A stretch of DNA of 5,343 nucleotides from Hyphomicrobiales bacterium (GTDB lineage: Bacteria; Pseudomonadota; Alphaproteobacteria; Rhizobiales; JAJFHB01). Below are positions 1-5,343 of this stretch, piece by piece; positions within the stretch are counted from its first letter, which is position 1, and each line of letters starts with the position of its first letter. The position numbers and the translations under genes were made by a program. The notes below the pieces were generated by a model. That model worked only from the letters and a program-made list of their open reading frames with translations. It was not told the origin of the DNA and did no database searches. The stretch lies in contig JAJFHB010000254.1 in assembly GCA_021775795.1 (NCBI GenBank), positions 1-5,343 of the forward strand, read 5' to 3'.

Positions 1-354
1 CTTGATGCGGAGATGATCCAGATGATGGGGGCGTTGTCGCCGCGCATCGATTTTTCCGACACGGAAGAAGCGCTTGAAGCTATCGCTGCCGTTGGTCCCG
101 GAGGCCACTTCCTCGGCTCGCCGCATACGATGTCGCGCTACGAAACGGCCTTCCATTCACCGATGATTTCAGATTGGCGCCCGTATGAATTCTGGGAAAG
201 CTCTGGAGCTCCCGACACCGCTCAAAGGGCAAATGCCAAGTGGAAGGAAATGCTGGCGGGTTATCAGCCTCCCCCCATGGATGAAGGTATAAAAGAAGCG
301 CTCGAGGCCTACGTCGTGCAACGCACCGAAGAGATTGGGGATGGCGAAGTCTGA
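1..354 (+). CDS. MttB-family (trimethylamine:corrinoid methyltransferase-like) protein, C-terminal part
   Basis: The reading frame is open from the first base, so this is the last 117 residues of a protein whose start lies to the left; family members are usually about 480-520 residues. The signature seen is the family's C-terminal block: GPGGHFLGSPHT (about residues 32-43 of the fragment), a Tyr-Glu-x-x-Phe stretch, SDWRPYEFWESSGAPDT, then a helix rich in Arg/Lys/Glu and the PPPMD turn that precedes the last helix. MttB-type enzymes are cytoplasmic TIM barrels that transfer a methyl group from trimethylamine or, in members without pyrrolysine, from betaines to a cobalamin-binding partner protein. 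The position where true MttB encodes pyrrolysine by an in-frame TAG lies outside the window, so trimethylamine and betaine specificity cannot be separated here. Its stop codon overlaps the start of the next gene, which points to co-transcription. The family call is firm; the substrate is unknown. Confidence 0.88.
   Translation, partial: LDAEMIQMMGALSPRIDFSDTEEALEAIAAVGPGGHFLGSPHTMSRYETAFHSPMISDWRPYEFWESSGAPDTAQRANAKWKEMLAGYQPPPMDEGIKEALEAYVVQRTEEIGDGEV
328..354 (+). promoter_or_regulatory. Ribosome binding site and 14-nt overlap deciding the oxidoreductase start
   Basis: A purine-rich GAAGAG (328-333) sits 7 nt before the ATG at 341, inside the end of the upstream methyltransferase gene. A TTG at 335 is in the same frame but would leave the GAAGAG almost touching the start, so ATG 341 is preferred. 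The upstream stop is the TGA at 352-354, giving a 14-nt overlap in a different frame. This arrangement is typical of translational coupling between partner enzymes. The Shine-Dalgarno match is moderate only. Confidence 0.55.
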
Positions 355-2422
355 ACGTCAGAACGACACGTCTACCGCTGGTGCCACCCGGTTCCGCACC
401 TTGTTCTCTCCGATTACCATTCGCGGGCGGACTTTCCGCAACCGATTGATGAGCACATCGCATGCCCCCGGTTATGCCGAGAACGGCAAACCGGGTGAGC
501 GTTATCAGGCCTATCACGTAGAAAAAGCCAGGGGCGGCATCGGCCTGACGATGTTTGGAGGTTCATCCAATGTGGCCCGCGACAGCGGTTCGATCTATGG
601 ACAGATCTATGTTGGCGATGACGCGATTGTGCCTGTATTCCGGCAATTTTCCGCTCGCGTGCACGAACACGGCGCCGGGCTCATGTGCCAAATCACGCAT
701 ATGGGCCGGCGAACATCGTGGGACAGTGGTGAATGGTTCGCAACCATGGGCCCAAGTGCAATCCGCGATCCGGCCCATCATTCGGTGCCGCGCGAAATGT
801 CGGCAGGCGACATCAATCGGGTCATCGGAAATTTCGCAGATGCGGCCCGGCGCTGTCGTGATGGCGGGCTTGATGGTTGCGAAATCCTCGCGACCACGCA
901 CCTGCTCGGGCAATTTTTATCTCCCCTTTCCAATCAGCGTAACGATGATTACGGCGGCGCCTTGGAAAACCGCGCCCGGTTTCTGAGCGAGGTCATGGAG
1001 GCGGTACGCAGTGCTGTTGGAGATGAGTTCATTGTCGGCGTTCGCTTCGCTGCTGACGAAAGCAACGAAGGCGGCATGCCCTTGCACGAAGGGCTTGAAG
1101 TGGCCCGCCTCATCGGTGCCCATGGGTCCATGGATTTCCTCAACGTCAACGGCGCCTACGGCGGCACGACGCACGGTCTTTCAGAAACAATGCCGGGCAT
1201 GGCTGCAAAGAGTGCGCCCTATATCGAGATGGCTCGGCAGGTCCGCACCGTAAGCGGTCTGCCCGTGTTTCAGGCTTCGCGACTGTCTGATCCCGCCACA
1301 GCGGAGTGGGCGATTGAAAATGGTTACGTGGACATGGCCGGCATGACCCGACCCCACATTTCGGATCCACACATTGCCAGCAAGCTTCTTCGTGGCGATG
1401 AAGCGCGTATTCGGCCTTGTGTCGGTGCGGGTTATTGCCTGGACCGCATATACGGCGGACGCGAAGCATTTTGCGTCCAGAATGTTTCGAGCGGCCGGGA
1501 AATGATGCTGCCGCATGAAATCACCCGCGCCAAAGAATTCCTCACAATCTCGGTCATTGGCGGAGGGCCCGCAGGCATGGAGGCAGCACGGGTCTGCGCC
1601 GAGCGTGGACACACAGTGACACTGCACGAGGCAGGCCCGCGGCTTGGTGGGCAAATCCTGCTTGCGGCACGGGCCGGCTGGCGCAAGGACATGATCGGTA
1701 TCGCTGACTGGCTGGCATCCGAGATCGACCATCTCGGAGTTGAGGTCAGGCTCAACGCCTGGGTGGACGGGCCTGAACTCCTGCACGACAAGCCAGACAT
1801 TGTGCTTGTGGCAACAGGCGGTGTGCCCGATACATCCCTGCCCGAAGGCGGCGATGATCTCATCGTCACCACATGGGATATCCTGTCGGGCAACGTGCAG
1901 GTTGCAGAAGACATTCTCATCTACGATGAAACCGGTGGCCATGGGGCGGTTTCTACCGCCGATTGGCTCTCTAGCGACGGTGCCCGGATCGAACTCGTGA
2001 CGCCGGACCGGCAGGTAGGCCGTGCCCTGGGCGGGCAGAATTACCCTGTATATCTGCGAAATCTCTATGCAACCGGTGCAAGGATGACGCCCGATCACCG
2101 GCTGCTGTCCGTTCGGCGGGATGGCAACAGCCTGGTTGCTACCTTCTGGAATGAGTACGCGCGGGCGCGTGTCGAGCGGCGGGCGCCGCAAATCATTGTC
2201 GACCGCGGCACCCTACCCGCTGATTCGCCTTTTCATGCGCTCAAAGCCGATGCCCGCAACTATGGCGATCTGAATTCGGAGGCACTTGCGGAACTTCAAC
2301 CGCAGCCGGATACTGCAAATCCCTCCGGCAGCTACATGCTCTTTCGGATCGGGGATGTGGTCGCCTCGCGCGACATTCATGCAGCGCTTCTGGACGCCAA
2401 CCGATTGTGCCGTGTGTTTTGA
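341..2422 (+). CDS. TMADH/2,4-dienoyl-CoA reductase-type FMN and Fe-S oxidoreductase, probable N-methyl amine dehydrogenase/demethylase
   Basis: This 693-residue protein has the three-part build of trimethylamine dehydrogenase, dimethylglycine/N-methylproline demethylases and 2,4-dienoyl-CoA reductase. Residues about 18-355 form an Old Yellow Enzyme-type FMN barrel: FSPITIRGRTFRNR at the N-terminus, THMGR near 119-123, QFLSPLSNQRNDDYGG near 191-206 followed by ENRARF, and GMTRPHISDP near 334-343 for FMN phosphate. A cysteine cluster follows at C360, C366 and C378; the expected second cysteine is A363. Residues about 403-475 form a dinucleotide fold (VIGGGPAGMEAARV), and 525-555 form a second one (DETGGHGAVSTADWL). 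Members oxidise an N-methyl group to formaldehyde, or reduce enoyl-CoA, passing electrons from FMN through the cluster. The barrel segment where TMADH has its Tyr and His reads EILATTHLL, which argues against a plain TMADH or dienoyl-CoA reductase. Its tight link to an MttB-like gene favours an N-methyl amine substrate. The family call is firm; the exact substrate is inference. Confidence 0.9.
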   Translation: MAKSERQNDTSTAGATRFRTLFSPITIRGRTFRNRLMSTSHAPGYAENGKPGERYQAYHVEKARGGIGLTMFGGSSNVARDSGSIYGQIYVGDDAIVPVFRQFSARVHEHGAGLMCQITHMGRRTSWDSGEWFATMGPSAIRDPAHHSVPREMSAGDINRVIGNFADAARRCRDGGLDGCEILATTHLLGQFLSPLSNQRNDDYGGALENRARFLSEVMEAVRSAVGDEFIVGVRFAADESNEGGMPLHEGLEVARLIGAHGSMDFLNVNGAYGGTTHGLSETMPGMAAKSAPYIEMARQVRTVSGLPVFQASRLSDPATAEWAIENGYVDMAGMTRPHISDPHIASKLLRGDEARIRPCVGAGYCLDRIYGGREAFCVQNVSSGREMMLPHEITRAKEFLTISVIGGGPAGMEAARVCAERGHTVTLHEAGPRLGGQILLAARAGWRKDMIGIADWLASEIDHLGVEVRLNAWVDGPELLHDKPDIVLVATGGVPDTSLPEGGDDLIVTTWDILSGNVQVAEDILIYDETGGHGAVSTADWLSSDGARIELVTPDRQVGRALGGQNYPVYLRNLYATGARMTPDHRLLSVRRDGNSLVATFWNEYARARVERRAPQIIVDRGTLPADSPFHALKADARNYGDLNSEALAELQPQPDTANPSGSYMLFRIGDVVASRDIHAALLDANRLCRVF

Positions 2423-2428
2423 TCAAGC

Positions 2429-2433
2429 AGGGG
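2429..2433 (+). promoter_or_regulatory. Shine-Dalgarno of the enolase-superfamily gene
   Basis: AGGGG lies 10 nt before the ATG at 2444, within the 21-nt gap after the oxidoreductase stop. The gap is too short for an independent promoter, so the gene is probably translated from the same mRNA as the two genes before it. Confidence 0.6.
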
Positions 2434-2443
2434 AATTGAGCCT

Positions 2444-3616
2444 ATGAAAATCGCTGACATTCGCGCCACGCCGGTGAACATACCCTTTGTCGCTCCTTAT
2501 GTTTTCTCTCATGGTTCCATCGCGTCGCTGACAAAGACCATTGTCGAGGTTGATACGGATGATGGTGTTACGGGCCTGGGCGAAGTGGCGGATGGCGACC
2601 GAGCGGCAGACGTTCTCGCCTTCAGAGAGCGGCTTCTCGGCGTCGACATTCGCGAGATCACAACGGCCGAGCGGCGCTGCCTTCCCGGTGTTCGCTCAAC
2701 ACCGTGGATCAACATCACAGCCCTAAAGCGCGCCTTTGGCGGCATCGAAATGGCGATGTGGGATGCCCGTGCGCGCCAGGAAAATGTGCCCCTTTACACC
2801 CTCCTGGGTGGCGCCGTGCGCAGCGAGATCGGGCTGACGGAGTATTTCTCATACCGGATGCCCGGCAGTGATCACCGCGGGGAACTGACCCCGCTTGATG
2901 TCGCACGATACTGCGGACGCATGGTGGAAGAGTTCAATTCAGACACTTTCGAAGGCAAGGTCGGTTCCGTCTCCCTTGACGAGGAAGTGGAGATGGTGCG
3001 CGAAATCCGTGCAGCCATAGGTGACCGCAAGCTGCAGCTTGATGCAAATGGCGCCTGGACTGTGCCGACGGCACGTCATGCCATGAAGCGTTTTGATGCC
3101 TACAATATCCACTATTACGAAGACCCCGCTGAAACCTACGAAGAGATGGCGCAACTGCGCCACTTCACGCAGGCTTCCTTCTCAACCCATGTGATTGACC
3201 TCGAAAAGGTGGTTCGGCTGCGGGCGCCAGACACAATCGTCACAAATCTCGTCGAACTCGGCGGCATAAGACGCACGGTCGAGTTCATCAGAGCCTGTGA
3301 AAACTTTGATATCGGCTTTCGTTTTCATTCAGGTGAAACGAGCGTAGCCAGCGCCGCCTACTTGCAAGTCTCAGCCGCCATGGAGCATATCCGCGAACCC
3401 AGTCAGACCCTGTTCCGCTGGTATGGCGATGATGTCGTCAACGAGGGTACGTTCAAACCGATGAACGGCGTCGTCCCGGTGCCGGATGGTCCGGGTCTCG
3501 GCGTCACGCTCGACGCCAAGGCCCTGAAACGCTGTCACGAACGCTACCTCAGCGAGGGTCTGTTTCCGCAAGGCAAGGGCGGGCGACCGTTCCGGGATCA
3601 TTTCACCCGAAGCTGA
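2444..3616 (+). CDS. Enolase-superfamily (mandelate racemase/muconate lactonizing, glucarate dehydratase-like) protein
   Basis: The protein has 390 residues. An N-terminal capping domain (about 1-125, with TIVEVDTDDGVTGLGEV and FGGIEMAMWDARAR) is followed by a TIM barrel. Landmarks of the superfamily are K172 (FEGKVG), the metal ligand D200 (LQLDANGAW) and E226 (YYEDP). By eye the closest pattern is glucarate dehydratase, as in DANGAW. Aligning by eye further, the third ligand position (Asn in E. coli glucarate dehydratase) is H249 in STHV. The dyad Asp position is N268 in IVTNLVELGG, while the dyad His is present as H295 in FHSGE. All members abstract a proton alpha to a carboxylate using Mg2+; outcomes include dehydration, racemisation and cycloisomerisation. 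The protein is shorter than classical glucarate dehydratase (about 445 residues). It lies in a probable operon with methylamine-type demethylation enzymes, so it may process the carboxylate part of the same compound. Database labels for such proteins are usually non-specific. The superfamily is certain; the reaction is unknown. Confidence 0.9.
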   Translation: MKIADIRATPVNIPFVAPYVFSHGSIASLTKTIVEVDTDDGVTGLGEVADGDRAADVLAFRERLLGVDIREITTAERRCLPGVRSTPWINITALKRAFGGIEMAMWDARARQENVPLYTLLGGAVRSEIGLTEYFSYRMPGSDHRGELTPLDVARYCGRMVEEFNSDTFEGKVGSVSLDEEVEMVREIRAAIGDRKLQLDANGAWTVPTARHAMKRFDAYNIHYYEDPAETYEEMAQLRHFTQASFSTHVIDLEKVVRLRAPDTIVTNLVELGGIRRTVEFIRACENFDIGFRFHSGETSVASAAYLQVSAAMEHIREPSQTLFRWYGDDVVNEGTFKPMNGVVPVPDGPGLGVTLDAKALKRCHERYLSEGLFPQGKGGRPFRDHFTRS

Positions 3617-3657
3617 ACAGAGCATTTCACGTTGATATGGAACGCGCAGGCGGTGCA
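3617..3657. other. Short convergent intergenic gap, no clear terminator
   Basis: These 41 nt separate the stop codons of two converging genes. I find no stable GC-rich stem followed by a T-run on either strand. The best candidate, GCGCA-ggcgg-TGCAC near 3643-3657, is short and mismatched. Transcripts from the two sides may therefore overlap or end by Rho. Confidence 0.5.
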
Positions 3658-4602
3658 CTAATCCAGAAATCGCTCTATCAGTTGCGCCACATAGGCCGGC
3701 TCTTGATGATGGGGGCCGTGTCCTGCGTTGGGTAGCAGGGCAAGACTTGCATTTTGAATTTGAGAGAACATGACCGTTTGAGCGGCAACGGTGAAGAACG
3801 CGTCTCTGTCGCCATCGACAATCAGCACCGGCTGCATAATTTCGCCCATACGATTGAAATAGCCATTGCCGGGATCAAACCACCAGCGCTGTATTGCTGT
3901 GGTTTGCGTCTGGATTTCTGCCGCGCCGGTGACCGGCTCGTCTGAGCGCCGCGCCGCATCGATACGCGCAAAAGAAGCTTCCGCCCGTTCCAGGCTTCCG
4001 GCATCGTCAGCAAAGAACAGGAGCGCCCGGTCTTCGTCAGAGTAGGTCGTAGTCCCGTCTTCACGGTTGCCTTTCATCGCCACTTCGAACACGGCCGGCT
4101 TGGGTCCAGGAGTTGCTGACGATGCTGCCGGACCGGTGCCGATCAAAACTGCTCTACGCACCAGATCGGGCGCATCCATTAGCATGGCCTGCACCACAAA
4201 TCCGCCCATCGACCAGCCGAGAATGTCGACCTCATCAAAACCCATCGCCTGGGCAAAAACCACGGTATCGGCCGCCATGCCGCCGATCGTTGTGGGCATT
4301 GTTCCATTAGATGACGAAACGCCGGACTGATTGAAAATGATGACATGGCGCGTCGCTGCAAGTGCATCCAGGAAGGCCGGGTCCCAGTCGTCCATATTGG
4401 CCCTGAAACGGCTGATGCAAATCAGAGGAACACCGCCTTTGGACCCGAGACTGCGGTAGGCATAGCGCGTCTCCCCAAGAGTGACGTACTCCGTGGCAAC
4501 AGAGGCTGCGGTTTCACCAGCTGTGGCCTGTGAGGTGGGCATCGCGACAGCAACCCCCAGGGCGACCCCCAGAGCCAGCACGAAATTCAACACCGTTCTC
4601 AT
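3658..4602 (-). CDS. Predicted secreted alpha/beta hydrolase
   Basis: Starting at the ATG at 4602 gives 314 residues. An in-frame ATG at 4626 exists, but a good AGGAG (4613-4617 on the complement) lies between the two and 10 nt before the 4602 start, so the shorter form is preferred. Residues 1-28 look like a Sec signal peptide: MRT, then a hydrophobic run rich in Val/Leu/Ala/Gly, then a probable signal peptidase I site after ATA (28/29). There is no lipobox cysteine. The mature part has the alpha/beta hydrolase fold with nucleophile S131 in GWSMGG, probable acid D267 in VDGDRDAFF and H295 in NAGHGPHHQ. The oxyanion-side segment SRFRANMDDWDP resembles haloperoxidase/esterase-like members rather than the usual HG motif. 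The protein is expected to be periplasmic or exported. An ester- or lactone-type substrate is plausible, but nothing in the sequence identifies it. It lies downstream of a nitronate monooxygenase-like gene in the same direction. Confidence 0.87.
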   Translation of the reverse strand: MRTVLNFVLALGVALGVAVAMPTSQATAGETAASVATEYVTLGETRYAYRSLGSKGGVPLICISRFRANMDDWDPAFLDALAATRHVIIFNQSGVSSSNGTMPTTIGGMAADTVVFAQAMGFDEVDILGWSMGGFVVQAMLMDAPDLVRRAVLIGTGPAASSATPGPKPAVFEVAMKGNREDGTTTYSDEDRALLFFADDAGSLERAEASFARIDAARRSDEPVTGAAEIQTQTTAIQRWWFDPGNGYFNRMGEIMQPVLIVDGDRDAFFTVAAQTVMFSQIQNASLALLPNAGHGPHHQEPAYVAQLIERFLD

Positions 4603-4612
4603 CACCGCAAGT

Positions 4613-4617
4613 CTCCT
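4613..4617 (-). promoter_or_regulatory. Shine-Dalgarno deciding the hydrolase start
   Basis: On the complement the bases read CAGGAGA, with AGGAG at 4613-4617, 10 nt upstream of the ATG at 4600-4602. It lies inside the coding part that the longer 4626 start would add, which supports the shorter protein beginning directly with a signal peptide. Confidence 0.7.
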
Positions 4618-4624
4618 GACCAAC

Positions 4625-4640
4625 ATTTCTGTATTTCTGT
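4625..4640. repeat. Perfect 8-bp tandem repeat upstream of the hydrolase
   Basis: ATTTCTGT occurs twice head to tail (4625-4632 and 4633-4640); in the direction of the hydrolase this reads ACAGAAAT ACAGAAAT. It ends 7 nt before the Shine-Dalgarno, so it would fall in the 5' leader or core promoter. It shares its core with the inverted repeat at 4672-4690. A regulator-binding role is possible but not shown. Confidence 0.6.
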
Positions 4641-4671
4641 TGCCACACCGCAGTCACAGCGGCTGAATTGC

Positions 4672-4690
4672 ACAGAACTTACGTTTCTGT
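4672..4690. promoter_or_regulatory. Inverted repeat ACAGAA-N7-TTCTGT, possible operator
   Basis: Perfect 6-bp arms, ACAGAA (4672-4677) and TTCTGT (4685-4690), flank a 7-nt spacer with an ACGT centre at 4681-4684. The site lies between the nitronate monooxygenase-like gene and the hydrolase, about 70 nt before the hydrolase start. Its right arm is 50 bp from the matching tandem copy at 4633-4640, close to five helical turns. The symmetry fits a dimeric repressor or activator, but no regulator gene is in view. I could not find a convincing sigma-70 promoter next to it. Confidence 0.4.
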
Positions 4691-4706
4691 TTTGGGCGGG
4701 AAAATG

Positions 4707-5343
4707 TCAATCAAGAAAGCGTTCCGGGGCCTGACGCAACAACGCCGATGCTTCGCGAACCAGCATTTCCACGATGTCAGCTGCGGGCTCGATGCTGTTG
4801 ATAAGGTCCAGAGCTTCGCCAGCGATCAGGACGCGGGTTGAGAAATCGTCCGGGTCTGATTTCATGTAGCGATCACGCTGGGTCGCGACATCGCCTTTCA
4901 AGCCTTCAATGTCATCGTGCCACTCTTTCGCGAAATCATTTGCAATGACCCGTCCTGTAAACTCCCACGGCCAATCCACATTGCGAGCAACATCAAAGAC
5001 TTTTGATCTGATCGTCTGGTCGCCCTTGTTGGCCACGAGGCCTGCCTTGGCGACGGCACTGCCCACAGCTTCTTCGCTCGCCCACAGCCGTGTGCCGAGC
5101 ATGACACCATCTCCTCCCAGCATGAGTGCAGCTGCAAGCCCGCGGCCATCAGCAATTCCGCCTGCTCCAAGGATGATCTGTTCCGGACCGGCAAGATCGC
5201 GCACTGCCGGGAGCAATGCGGTGAGGCCCCGGTCCATGCCATGACCTCCGCCCTCCTGACCCTGCACCACGATAACGTCTGTTTTTGCCGCCAGCGCCTG
5301 CTCGGCCTGGGACAGTTTTTGCACCTGCCAGATTGACGGGACA
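4707..5343 (-). CDS. Nitronate monooxygenase-like (2-nitropropane dioxygenase family) flavoprotein, 5' end missing
   Basis: The frame is open to the right edge, so the true start lies outside; a GTG at 5322-5324 is internal. About 211 residues are visible out of roughly 320-350 usual for the family. Diagnostic motifs, counted from that GTG, are QGQEGGGHG (21-29, with the conserved His that acts in nitronate oxidation), GAGGIADGRGLAAALMLGGDGVMLGTRL (53-80 region, FMN phosphate binding) and the C-terminal GRVIAND, VLIAGEALDLI and PAADIVEMLVREA. Family members are cytoplasmic FMN TIM-barrel enzymes that oxidise alkyl nitronates with O2; some relatives are enoyl reductases of lipid or polyketide synthesis. 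The GGHG signature and general layout fit the nitronate monooxygenase side. In alphaproteobacteria these genes often carry generic annotation, and the natural substrate is frequently unknown. It is followed by the secreted hydrolase after 104 nt. Confidence 0.9.
   Translation of the reverse strand, partial: VPSIWQVQKLSQAEQALAAKTDVIVVQGQEGGGHGMDRGLTALLPAVRDLAGPEQIILGAGGIADGRGLAAALMLGGDGVMLGTRLWASEEAVGSAVAKAGLVANKGDQTIRSKVFDVARNVDWPWEFTGRVIANDFAKEWHDDIEGLKGDVATQRDRYMKSDPDDFSTRVLIAGEALDLINSIEPAADIVEMLVREASALLRQAPERFLD

Noticed and set aside
335..340. TTG at 335 as start of the oxidoreductase
   Set aside because: It adds only two residues and leaves almost no space after the GAAGAG; ATG at 341 has better spacing.
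1..354. Pyrrolysine-dependent true MttB
   Set aside because: The in-frame amber position would lie upstream of the window, so there is no evidence either way; a general family name is used.
1181..2191. A 336-codon open frame on the minus strand inside the oxidoreductase gene
   Set aside because: It is antisense to a convincing enzyme gene. Its translation is rich in Arg, Cys, His and Pro with no recognisable domain, as expected from a GC-rich shadow frame.
4603..4626. ATG at 4626 as start of the hydrolase
   Set aside because: The AGGAG lies downstream of it, and the shorter form begins with a standard signal peptide.
4646..4662. CCGC...GCGG hairpin as terminator after the nitronate monooxygenase-like gene
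   Set aside because: The stem is only 4 bp with a 7-nt loop and no T-run follows in the direction of transcription.
5322..5324. GTG as start of the nitronate monooxygenase-like gene
   Set aside because: The frame stays open to the window edge, and the visible part lacks the N-terminal third of the family.

Overview
The window holds five protein-coding genes, two of them cut by the window edges, and no RNA gene, mobile element, phage gene or CRISPR array that I can see. The DNA is GC-rich, with strong third-position G/C preference. All five products resemble families common in metabolically versatile Alphaproteobacteria (Hyphomicrobiales/Rhodobacterales type). That is an impression from protein style and codon use, not a proven assignment.

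Left half, plus strand (1-3616): a tight three-gene unit. First is the C-terminal end of a trimethylamine:corrinoid methyltransferase (MttB) family protein. It overlaps by 14 nt a 693-residue FMN/Fe-S/nucleotide-binding oxidoreductase of the trimethylamine dehydrogenase / 2,4-dienoyl-CoA reductase type. A 21-nt gap separates that from an enolase-superfamily (mandelate racemase/muconate lactonizing, glucarate-dehydratase-like) protein of 390 residues. The spacing strongly suggests one transcript.

Right half, minus strand (3658-5343): reading in the direction of transcription, a nitronate monooxygenase-like flavoprotein (5' end outside the window) is followed after 104 nt by a predicted secreted alpha/beta hydrolase. 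The 104-nt gap carries several copies of ACAGAA/TTCTGT, some tandem and some inverted. The two halves converge across a 41-nt gap with no clear terminator.

How the genes may work together: MttB-family proteins move a methyl group from a quaternary or tertiary amine to a corrinoid protein, and TMADH-like flavoproteins oxidatively remove N-methyl groups. An enolase-superfamily enzyme abstracts a proton alpha to a carboxylate. Together they suggest stepwise catabolism of a methylated amine carrying a carboxylate, such as a betaine, with the enolase-superfamily enzyme acting on the carboxylate backbone. This is inference; the substrate cannot be read from the sequence. Two of these proteins depart from textbook active sites. 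The oxidoreductase has Ala where the second [4Fe-4S] cysteine is expected and lacks the Tyr/His pair of TMADH. The enolase-superfamily protein appears to have Asn for the catalytic Asp of the Asp-His dyad and His at the third metal-ligand position.
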